Under the pieces are notes generated by a model. It did no database searches, was not told where the DNA came from, and saw only the letters and a program-made list of their open reading frames with translations. 5,358 bases of DNA from an uncultured Bacteroidota bacterium (GTDB taxonomy: Bacteria; Bacteroidota; Bacteroidia; UBA7662): assembly GCA_903908015.1 (NCBI GenBank), contig CAIVQI010000214.1, positions 1-5,358 on the forward strand, in the 5' to 3' direction. Position numbers and translations under genes: made by a program. Below, in pieces: positions 1-5,358 of this stretch; the first letter of the stretch is position 1; each line of letters begins with the position of its first letter.

Positions 1-132
1 CACATCGGCTTTAGGGGCAGGTAAATATTTTGGGTTCAGCGACTGGCCTTGTGCCGCTGAAGGGGACGGAGACGAGAGCAGGAAAAGACATGTACCAAGC
101 GGACCTATCAGAAAATGATAAAACCGCCTCAT
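1..132 (-). CDS. N-terminus of an exported protein of unknown family (partial)
   Basis: Forty-four codons run from an ATG at 132-130 off the left edge of the window without a stop. The translation starts MRRFYHFLIGPLGTCLFLLS. It has a short basic n-region (R2, R3), a hydrophobic core at about residues 7-20, and a small-residue stretch ending SAA before QGQS. This looks like a Sec signal peptide cut near residue 27 by signal peptidase I. C15 lies inside the hydrophobic core and is not preceded by a good lipobox, so a lipoprotein is less likely. The start codon overlaps the stop of the ABC permease (ATGA), so the gene is probably translationally coupled to the exporter and is its third operon member. 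Too little mature sequence is visible to name a family. Export to the periplasm or outer envelope is inference. Confidence 0.7.
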   Translation of the reverse strand, partial: MRRFYHFLIGPLGTCLFLLSSPSPSAAQGQSLNPKYLPAPKADV

Positions 133-1412
133 ACTTTATAGGTAATCCACTTCAATAACTCCTTGAATGTGGGCTTTTTACCGTACATAAGCACCCCCAC
201 CCGATAAATGCGCGCGGCAATCCAGGTCGTTGCCAGAAATCCCACCACCATCAGCGACATGGATAGCGCCAATTCCCAGGCGGGCACCCCAAAAGGCAAG
301 CGAACCGCCATCAGAATCGGTGCGGTCAATGGGATCATGCTGAACCAAAAAGACAAAGGAGATCCGGGGTTCTGAACCACCATCTGGGCCACAATGATCG
401 CCAGGATGATGGGTATGGTGACCGGAAACATGAGCTGCTGCGTATCCGATTCATTGTCGACCGCCGAACCAATCGCCGCAAACAGGGCGGCGTACAATAA
501 ATATCCACTGATGAAATAAAAGAGGAACATCGACAGCAAAAACGGAAGGTTGAGCGTACCCAAACCTAGCATGATGCCCTCAAAACCATCGGGCGATGAC
601 CCTGCCATTTGTGCGCTCGTTGCCTCAGTCCCTCCCAAAATCGTTGCCTGAGCCAATGCCACCAAACCCGACGTGAGGGCGATCCAAACCACAAACTGTG
701 CGAGTCCAACGGCGGCAATTCCGAGGATTTTGCCCAACATCAAGTCGAAAGGGCGCACACTGGCCACCAAAACTTCCATGACGCGACTGGCCTTCTCCTC
801 AACCACCCCACGCACCACCATGCTTCCATACAGAAAAATAAATAAATACATGATAAAGGCCGCCATAAAGCCCACCACTGTTGCCGCACCCGTACTGCTG
901 TTCTCCTCTCCCTCGCCCGTAAGCCTTAGCGTTTGAAGGTCAATATTTGTGCGAAGCGAATCCACAAAACCTGGATCGAGTCCCCTTTGCTTGAGTTTCA
1001 ACGCTTGTATTCGATCGGATATGGCACGGGTAATTCGGTCGCTCGTGGCCACTCCGGGCGGTTGATCGCTGTAATAACGAAATCCGGTGGGCTTATTGAG
1101 GTCGATCGCGGGGTCAATCAACAAAAAACCGAGGTCTTTCCCACTCTTCAGGCTATCGCGCCATCCATCCGGCTGCCGGTCAAATTCACGAAAAACCACC
1201 TCACCCTCCGTTTGGAAAGCGCCGGCGAACAAGCCCGACGCATCGTGCACCCATATCGTCTGTTTGTCGCTGCCGCCATAGCGCGCGAGCAAGGCGGGAA
1301 TCACAAACATCAGAGAAAAAAGAAACGGACCCAGCAGGGTCATGATGATGAATTGCCGGCTGCGCACCCGCACCATAAATTCGCGTTGCGCCACCCATCC
1401 TGCTTTGCTCAT
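129..1412 (-). CDS. ABC-2 type exporter permease, NatB-like
   Basis: This 427-residue inner-membrane protein is the transmembrane half of an ABC exporter whose ATPase is the gene just upstream. The layout is that of the NatB/ABC-2 permease family: a cytoplasmic N-terminus (WVAQREFMVRVRSRQF), TM1 at about 21-43, a periplasmic domain of about 135 residues (44-178), then a membrane block. Further hydrophobic segments lie near 178-202, 227-256, 288-318, 330-346, 354-372 and 379-402. The stretch VVRGVVEEKASRVMEVLVAS (199-218), followed by RPFDLMLGKILG, is the family's cytoplasmic coupling segment, which contacts the ATPase. The C-terminus is a basic tail. The ATG at 1412 overlaps the ATPase stop (ATGA) and gives the expected family N-terminus; no Shine-Dalgarno is evident. 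The stop overlaps the next gene in the same way. NatAB exports sodium in Bacillus, but the substrate here cannot be read from the sequence; small molecules, peptides or lipids are all possible. Confidence 0.9.
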   Translation of the reverse strand: MSKAGWVAQREFMVRVRSRQFIIMTLLGPFLFSLMFVIPALLARYGGSDKQTIWVHDASGLFAGAFQTEGEVVFREFDRQPDGWRDSLKSGKDLGFLLIDPAIDLNKPTGFRYYSDQPPGVATSDRITRAISDRIQALKLKQRGLDPGFVDSLRTNIDLQTLRLTGEGEENSSTGAATVVGFMAAFIMYLFIFLYGSMVVRGVVEEKASRVMEVLVASVRPFDLMLGKILGIAAVGLAQFVVWIALTSGLVALAQATILGGTEATSAQMAGSSPDGFEGIMLGLGTLNLPFLLSMFLFYFISGYLLYAALFAAIGSAVDNESDTQQLMFPVTIPIILAIIVAQMVVQNPGSPLSFWFSMIPLTAPILMAVRLPFGVPAWELALSMSLMVVGFLATTWIAARIYRVGVLMYGKKPTFKELLKWITYKV

Positions 1413-2428
1413 GGCTGTGATTCTTTAACTGTCTTGATGAAAATTTCATGGAAGCCGGGGCGTATTTCCTCCACCGAATGCAATTCGATTTTCTGGGCAA
1501 TACAATGCGCGAGCAGGTCATTGAGCGAGCCCTGTGTGAGCCTCACGCGGGTCTCCCGCACGGCTGATTCTTCATTGGAATGAGCTGAAGGGGCTTTTAC
1601 TAAATCGGGGCCGGATGAAGGGACTTTTTCTGAATGATACTCGGATGAAGGGACTTTTTCTGAATCGGAATTAGGTATTGAAGGGCGTTCTACGCCTTGG
1701 GCGGGCCATTGAAATTCGCCTTCATGGCGAAGCAGGTAGGTTCGGTCGCTGAATCGTCTCCTGATTTCACCCGTTTCCCCGCTCAATACGACCTTTGATT
1801 TGTGAATCAACGCAATATCCTGGCACATTTCTTCCACGGTTTCCATGCGGTGGGTGCTGAACAACAGGGTGGCACCGTCTCTCTGAAGGTTAAGGATCTC
1901 CTGCTTGAGCACCTCGGCATTCACCGGGTCGAAGCCACTGAAGGGCTCGTCGAGGATGATCAAATCGGGGCGATGCAAAACCGTGCAGGCGAACTGTACT
2001 TTTTGTTGCATCCCCTTGGAAAGCTCCTCCACTTTTTTATCGACCCATCCCTGAATGTCGAGTCGGGTAAACCAGTGCCGCACCTGCTGCCGTGCGTCGC
2101 GGGCCGACAAGCCCCTTAACTGAGCCAAATACAAGGCCTGATCTCCTATTTTCATCTTTTTGTAAAGGCCTCTTTCTTCTGGCAAGTATCCCATACGGTG
2201 CGTATCGGCATACGAAAGCGGGCGCCCTTCAAGAAGTAGTTGGCCTTCGTCGGGGCCAATAATCTGGTTGATGATCCTGATTAGGGTGGTTTTACCAGCC
2301 CCATTGGGGCCTAAAAGGCCGAAAATTCTGCCGGATTGCAGGTTTAGGCTTACCCCATCGAGTGCCGTATGGTTGTGGTAGCGCTTAACCACAGATCGAA
2401 CCTCAAGAAAAGGCGCTGCTGTTGACAT
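1409..2428 (-). CDS. ABC exporter ATP-binding protein, NatA-like
   Basis: This 339-residue cytoplasmic ATPase powers the ABC-2 permease encoded directly downstream. The nucleotide-binding domain spans about 8-225. It has Walker A GPNGAGKTT (40-48), a Q-loop region YLPEERGLY (81-89) in which E takes the usual Q place as is common in this subfamily, signature LSKGMQQKVQFA (136-147), Walker B LIILDEP with catalytic E161, D-loop SGFD (164-167) and switch H193 (STHRME). A C-terminal domain of the type found in NatA-like ATPases (DUF4162-like) follows, ending EEIRPGFHEIFIKTV (320-334). Between them, about residues 246-285 form a hydrophilic linker of decapeptide repeats (SEKVPSS), which makes the protein roughly 30 residues longer than I would expect for relatives. 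The ATG at 2428 starts just ahead of the first beta strand (FLEVRSVVKRY), which supports this start. It is the first gene of the operon and is divergent from the antitoxin-like gene 160 bases away. Confidence 0.93.
   Translation of the reverse strand: MSTAAPFLEVRSVVKRYHNHTALDGVSLNLQSGRIFGLLGPNGAGKTTLIRIINQIIGPDEGQLLLEGRPLSYADTHRMGYLPEERGLYKKMKIGDQALYLAQLRGLSARDARQQVRHWFTRLDIQGWVDKKVEELSKGMQQKVQFACTVLHRPDLIILDEPFSGFDPVNAEVLKQEILNLQRDGATLLFSTHRMETVEEMCQDIALIHKSKVVLSGETGEIRRRFSDRTYLLRHEGEFQWPAQGVERPSIPNSDSEKVPSSEYHSEKVPSSGPDLVKAPSAHSNEESAVRETRVRLTQGSLNDLLAHCIAQKIELHSVEEIRPGFHEIFIKTVKESQP
1582..1671 (-). repeat. 30-bp in-frame tandem repeat within the ABC ATPase gene
   Basis: Two units have an identical 24-base core at 1612-1635 and 1642-1665, exactly 30 bases apart. 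A third, degenerate unit lines up at 1582-1605 with about 18 of 24 bases matching. Thirty bases is ten codons, so the array keeps frame and encodes SEKVPSSEYH, SEKVPSSGPD and the diverged LVKAPSAHSN (residues 256-285). The preceding decamer (VERPSIPNSD) may be an older, worn unit. The repeats lie in a low-complexity linker after the nucleotide-binding domain, where a change of length is probably tolerated. Replication slippage could change the copy number. Confidence 0.85.
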
Positions 2429-2447
2429 ATACTATTGTTGAGGGGAA

Positions 2448-2473
2448 CTAAGATAAACGTTTTTTTGTGGCAA
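2448..2473 (-). promoter_or_regulatory. Weak candidate promoter of the ABC operon
   Basis: On the minus strand, TATCTTAG (2455-2448) matches the Bacteroidota -7 consensus TAnnTTTG at five of six fixed positions. It lies about 20 bases before the ATPase ATG at 2428. A TTG that could serve as the -33 element is at 2473-2471, but the 15-base gap is shorter than usual. This is a pattern match only; the true promoter could lie elsewhere in the 160-base divergent region. Confidence 0.25.
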
Positions 2474-2558
2474 GTAATACGATCCAGTGAGATTTTATTA
2501 TTTGGCAGTCGACTCGCTGACGTTACTTTCGATTCAACAATGGCGTATAATTTTTTCT

Positions 2559-2566
2559 TATATTTG
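2559..2566 (+). promoter_or_regulatory. Bacteroidota-type -7 promoter element of the toxin-antitoxin pair
   Basis: TATATTTG matches the Bacteroidota primary sigma factor -7 consensus TAnnTTTG perfectly, 22 bases before the antitoxin ATG at 2589. This predicts a start of transcription near 2573 and a leader of only about 15 bases, without a Shine-Dalgarno. No clear TTG is present at the -33 spacing (about 2530-2540), so strength may be modest or dependent on a regulator. Antitoxins often bind their own promoter, but I see no convincing inverted-repeat operator here. Confidence 0.5.
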
Positions 2567-2588
2567 AGATAAATACGAAAACAATGTT

Positions 2589-2837
2589 ATGGCTCAGATA
2601 ATTTCAATAGAATACCCTGATTATTTGGCAAATTCAATGAGGCTAAATAAAGATGACTTTGGTAAAGAGGTTAAACTTTCAGCTCTTGTCAAACTTTTTG
2701 AGTTAGGAAAAGTTTCATCCGGAATTGCAGCCAAAGTATTGAATATTTCCAGAATTGAGTTTTTGGAACTTTTGTCAAAGTACAATGTGAGTTTTCTCAA
2801 TACAGACGATTTAATTCAGGATATTGAAAATGCCTAA
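2589..2837 (+). CDS. UPF0175-family antitoxin-like protein
   Basis: This is an 82-residue cytoplasmic protein. It follows the UPF0175 pattern closely: an N-terminal strand with a YP motif (IISIEYPDYL, 4-13), an acidic helix (NKDDFGKEVKLSALVKLFE), then GKVSSGIAAKVLNISRIEFL (40-59) and LLSKYNVSFLN. The 38-66 section resembles a helix-turn-helix. The family is usually encoded just before a DUF3368 PIN-like gene, and the pair is predicted to act as a type II toxin-antitoxin module in which the antitoxin neutralises the nuclease and may bind its own promoter. The same order is seen here, with an 8-base overlap (2830-2837) to the toxin remnant. The gene is AT-rich (for example 20 G or C in the 60 bases 2641-2700) compared with its neighbours, which suggests acquisition by transfer. 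The ATG at 2589 gives the family N-terminus; another ATG at 2584 is out of frame and stops after five codons. The gene is intact although its toxin is broken. Confidence 0.85.
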   Translation: MAQIISIEYPDYLANSMRLNKDDFGKEVKLSALVKLFELGKVSSGIAAKVLNISRIEFLELLSKYNVSFLNTDDLIQDIENA

Positions 2838-3307
2838 AGTTGTATCAAACACGACCCCAATTATTTCATTATTGAAAATTGGGAGACTGGAAATTTAAAA
2901 GAATTATATGAAGAAATTTATGTACCGCAAGAAGTCTTCAATGAAATCGAAGCCGGAAAGCACAAGGAATATTACTTGAATTTATTAGCGTTTGAATGGA
3001 TTAAAATTGAACAAATTCAAGATAGAAAATCAATCGCTTCCTTGATTTAGACAATGGGGAAGCGGAGGCAATTATTCTTGCAACTGAAAGTGAAGCGGAT
3101 CTAATATTGTTAGACGAAGCTTTAGGAAGATACCACGCCAAGCACGCTGGTTTAATAGTGACTGGAACAATTGGGATTTTAATCAAGGCAAAAAAACAGG
3201 CATTAATTTCTGAACTGAAACCTTTGATTTTTGAATTGAGAGAAAAAGGAGTTTGGTTGAGCGATGATTTAATCGAAAGGATTCTCGAATTAACAAATGA
3301 AACTTAG
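2830..3307 (+). pseudogene. DUF3368 PIN-like toxin gene broken by two frameshifts
   Basis: Three consecutive pieces in three frames together give an almost complete DUF3368 protein. Piece 1 (ATG 2830 to TAA 2896-2898) reads MPKVVSNTTPIISLLKIGRL. Piece 2 (from about 2895 to TAG 3048-3050) continues LKELYEEIYVPQEVFNEIEA. Piece 3 (from about 3041 to TAG 3305-3307) reads LDLDNGEAEAIILATESEAD, then LLDEALGR and VTGTIGILIKAKK. Restoring one base near 2893-2896 (in ATTT) and one near 3038-3042 (in TTCC) gives 160 codons (159 residues), about the usual family length. The likely acidic PIN residues (the GEAE motif near residues 77-80, D96) and the SNTTP start survive in the pieces. As written, translation stops after 22 residues, so no toxin would be made. 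The family is predicted to be an RNase partnered by UPF0175. Lesions this clean imply recent inactivation or base-calling errors; the rest of the window shows no other frameshift. Confidence 0.85.
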
Positions 3308-3605
3308 TGATAAACTGAAGTGGTCGGGTCTGCTCGAACAGTTTTGGGTTAGAGTAAAGGAAATTACGCGTTTCAAGACGAGCTCTTCATGCTTGCTGGT
3401 TTCGCGCATTCTTCTTTTTTGGTAGGGGCCAGCAAAATATATCAACCCCTGTGAAAATCAGCGGTTTTTTCGTCGAAGTCACTTTCAGTTATAAAATTCA
3501 AACCGGCCTCCAGCAGGGCAGGCAAAGCAATTATAAGGAGCAGAAAATTTACTATTCCAGAGGTGCCCTGAACCGGCGCCGCAATTTTCAAGTGCGCCAC
3601 ATTTT
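3308..3605. other. Intergenic stretch between convergent genes, origin unclear
   Basis: No convincing gene was found between the toxin remnant and the symporter stop. Three minor items are visible. An imperfectly supported hairpin, TTGCTGG (3393-3399) with CCAGCAA (3429-3435), has a 29-base loop and no U-tract on either strand, so it is a poor terminator. A 42-codon plus-strand frame (3297-3425) begins inside the toxin stop region. A minus-strand frame of 52 codons (GTG 3600 to TGA 3442) begins five bases after the symporter stop and contains one hydrophobic segment, VNFLLLIIALPALLEAGL. Neither frame resembles a family I know. Base composition rises from the AT-rich island to the level of the symporter in this stretch, so it should contain the right boundary of the island. 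Confidence 0.6.
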
Positions 3606-5358
3606 TTAGGTGAAGTAATACAAAATAAACAGGACGGCCGCTACCAATATGGCGCTCAGGTAGCGCACCACCGGCTCTATTCTGCGCTTGGCCAGTACGC
3701 GTTCCAGAAACAAGGCGGTGCTTATTCCCATGGGCAGGGCGAGCATGGGTGCTGAAAGGGGGGTAAACATGGCCAAGAGCACCGCAATCGTGTTCATTCC
3801 CACAAAAATGGCCGTTATGCTGACCAATGCCATCCATTGTGCTCGGGCGAGTACCATACCACCCGTATCATGCTGATGCGACCCATCCCTTTGTCCAAAC
3901 CTGCGCGACCACAACAAAAGCAGCAGGGAGCTTCCGAAAGACAGGGCTACCCGATGGAGGAAATTCAGGCGCAGCCCAAACAACTCATGAAGGGTGTTGC
4001 TGCGCTCCCCCATCCATTCATAGCCCCATTCAAATGCGAAACTGCTCATAGGGGCCGATATGATGGCCAAAAACGCCCCCCATCCTGGAATTCCGCGCAG
4101 GGCGACGGCGGCAAAAAACACGGCAATAATGCCCGGTGTGATGTAGGAACCATAGGCCGATACGCGTAAAAAGAAATTCCCCCCCGCGGAAGGGTCATAG
4201 GTCAGGTAGGCCAATGCTGCGGTGAGGAGCGAAATCAGCAGTATGCTTGCGCGGCCAAAACGCACGAGATGCCGGTCATCGCCCGCCGTTTCGCTCGCCG
4301 CTTCGCCCGCTTCTTTGTCCGTGCTTCGAAAGTACTTTTGATAGATGTCGATGCTCAGCAGGGTTGTCGCTGAATTGAGCATGGAATCGAGGGTGGAAAA
4401 GATGGAAGCAGCCACACCGGCAAAGATGATGCCCATCCAGCCAACGCCCTGGGGCACCACGGCATGAACCAGGTACACAAAGGCATCATCGGGCAGGGGC
4501 GTCGATTGGTCAAACCGCGTACGAAACAAATGGGCGGCGGCGATCCCGGTGAGGATGCAGGTGAATGGAATGCATAATTTTAGAAAGCCCGCGGTGAGTG
4601 CGCCGATTTGCGCGTCGCGCAGACTGCGGGCTGCGATGACCCTTTGCACCAAATATTGGTTGGTGACCCAATAAAAAGTGTGCAGGAGCATAAGACCCGT
4701 AAAAACACCAGTGAAGGGCAGGGAATCATGATTCGATGGAAGATAGAGGTGCATCCGCTGCAATTCTGCCGGTTGCCCCGCGTCGCGTTGCAGCAATCCG
4801 GCGAATCCCCCGATTTCAGGTTGAGACAGGGCAAAATAACACAGAAGAAAGGCCACGAAAATGATGAAAACGCCCTGAACGGTGTCGGTCACAACCACGG
4901 CTTTAAGTCCACCAAAAAAGGTGTAGCTGCAAGTGAGCCCGGCCAACAACAACAACGCCCCAGGGTAGGTGATGATAAAATCGCTGCCTTGCGTCAGCAA
5001 GGCTATCGCCCGCGCGCCGATGTAGAACTGCCCCACAAGCTGCACCAAAATCAGGAGCAACATAAACCCGGCGTAGAGAAGGCGCACCCGTTCCCCGAAA
5101 CGTTTTTCGAGAAATTGCGATAGGGTGAATAGGTTGAGGCGGCGGTAGAGGGGCACGAACACAAACACCAGCAGCAGAATGGGGAACACCGCCAGAATTT
5201 CGTAGTGGCTTTGGGCAAATCCCACGGAATAACCAATTCCCAGCATTCCGATCAGGTGCGTGGCGCTGATGTTGGTGCTAAATACAGAGCCGCCTACCTG
5301 CCACCAGCTGAGGGTGTGCCCCGCCATAAAATAATCGTCGGCCCCCTTTTGCCGCAAG
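3606..5358 (-). CDS. SSS-family sodium:solute symporter, SGLT-like (N-terminus missing)
   Basis: 583 codons are visible; the reading frame is open to the right edge, so the true start and first membrane segment lie outside. The protein would use the sodium gradient to import a small solute across the inner membrane. Fragment numbering: TM with VGGSVFSTNISATHLIGMLG (21-40), YE at 52-53, family signature FFGGLKAVVVTDTVQ (147-161), FYWVTNQYLVQR (228-239), FLKL with K260, SIFSTLDSMLNS (318-329), and TPGIIAVFF (407-415), then about four more hydrophobic segments ending YYFT. Aligned by eye to vSGLT, it keeps the NIS motif (N29), the sugar-site E53, gate Y229, K260, and the S321/T322 hydroxyl pair of the Na2 site. 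H34 matches SGLT1 H83 rather than vSGLT Q69, and vSGLT Q428 is replaced by S400. A sugar or polyol substrate is plausible but not shown. It is convergent with the toxin remnant. Confidence 0.92.
   Translation of the reverse strand, partial: LRQKGADDYFMAGHTLSWWQVGGSVFSTNISATHLIGMLGIGYSVGFAQSHYEILAVFPILLLVFVFVPLYRRLNLFTLSQFLEKRFGERVRLLYAGFMLLLILVQLVGQFYIGARAIALLTQGSDFIITYPGALLLLAGLTCSYTFFGGLKAVVVTDTVQGVFIIFVAFLLCYFALSQPEIGGFAGLLQRDAGQPAELQRMHLYLPSNHDSLPFTGVFTGLMLLHTFYWVTNQYLVQRVIAARSLRDAQIGALTAGFLKLCIPFTCILTGIAAAHLFRTRFDQSTPLPDDAFVYLVHAVVPQGVGWMGIIFAGVAASIFSTLDSMLNSATTLLSIDIYQKYFRSTDKEAGEAASETAGDDRHLVRFGRASILLISLLTAALAYLTYDPSAGGNFFLRVSAYGSYITPGIIAVFFAAVALRGIPGWGAFLAIISAPMSSFAFEWGYEWMGERSNTLHELFGLRLNFLHRVALSFGSSLLLLLWSRRFGQRDGSHQHDTGGMVLARAQWMALVSITAIFVGMNTIAVLLAMFTPLSAPMLALPMGISTALFLERVLAKRRIEPVVRYLSAILVAAVLFILYYFT

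Noticed and set aside
933..1583. 216-codon plus-strand open frame opposite the ABC genes
   Set aside because: It lies antisense to the permease and the ATPase C-terminus, resembles no family and has no start signals. Long antisense frames are expected in GC-richer genes.
1582..1671. CRISPR-like array
   Set aside because: The repeated units are directly adjacent, have no variable spacers and keep the codon frame of the ATPase; this is a coding minisatellite.
2536..2586. Direct repeat AACAATG (2536-2542 and 2580-2586) flanking the antitoxin promoter
   Set aside because: Seven bases in an AT-rich region is within chance, and neither copy forms part of an inverted operator.
2890..3050. Programmed ribosomal frameshifting to express the split toxin
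   Set aside because: Both breaks would need a -1 shift, but neither site has a slippery heptamer in the right phase (AAATTTA at 2891-2897 is out of phase, and TTCC at the second site gives mismatched re-pairing). Two shifts in one gene is also implausible. Base loss is simpler.
3393..3435. Bidirectional rho-independent terminator
   Set aside because: The 7-bp stem has a 29-base loop and is followed by no T-run on either strand, so it does not meet the usual form.
3442..3837. 131-codon minus-strand open frame overlapping the symporter end
   Set aside because: Most of it is an out-of-frame shadow of the symporter gene. Only the part beyond the symporter stop is worth a mention, from the GTG at 3600.
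4608..5123. 171-codon plus-strand open frame opposite the symporter
   Set aside because: Antisense shadow of a strongly conserved transporter, with low-complexity Q/K/R composition and no recognisable domain.

Overview
The window looks like chromosomal DNA of a member of the Bacteroidota, possibly a Flavobacteriales-like lineage of intermediate G+C. The evidence is the gene families, a perfect TAnnTTTG promoter element, and start codons with almost no Shine-Dalgarno sequence. This placement is an inference from style, not from a marker gene.

Left part (1-2428, minus strand): a tightly coupled three-gene operon read right to left. It contains a NatA-type ABC exporter ATPase, its NatB-type (ABC-2) permease, and the first 44 codons of a protein with a signal peptide. 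Both junctions are 4-base ATGA overlaps. The ATPase has an in-frame 30-bp tandem repeat (decapeptide SEKVPSS...) between its nucleotide-binding domain and its C-terminal domain.

Middle part (about 2440-3310, plus strand): an AT-rich island holding a type II toxin-antitoxin-like pair. The UPF0175-family antitoxin-like gene is intact. The overlapping DUF3368/PIN-like toxin gene is broken by two separate single-base losses, although all three pieces are still clearly recognisable. The antitoxin has its own promoter, divergent from the ABC operon. Its composition (about one third G+C, against about half or more on both sides) suggests a horizontally acquired module now decaying, unless the lesions are base-calling errors.

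Right part (3308-5358): about 300 bases without a convincing gene, then a large SSS-family (SGLT-like) sodium:solute symporter on the minus strand, whose N-terminus lies outside the window. It keeps the NIS motif, the hydroxyl pair of the Na2 site and several sugar-site residues of vSGLT/SGLT1, but not all of them, so the substrate is open.

I see no RNA genes, CRISPR array, transposase or phage genes. The most interesting points are the asymmetric decay of the toxin-antitoxin pair, the repeat-expanded ATPase linker, and the unexplained right edge of the island.
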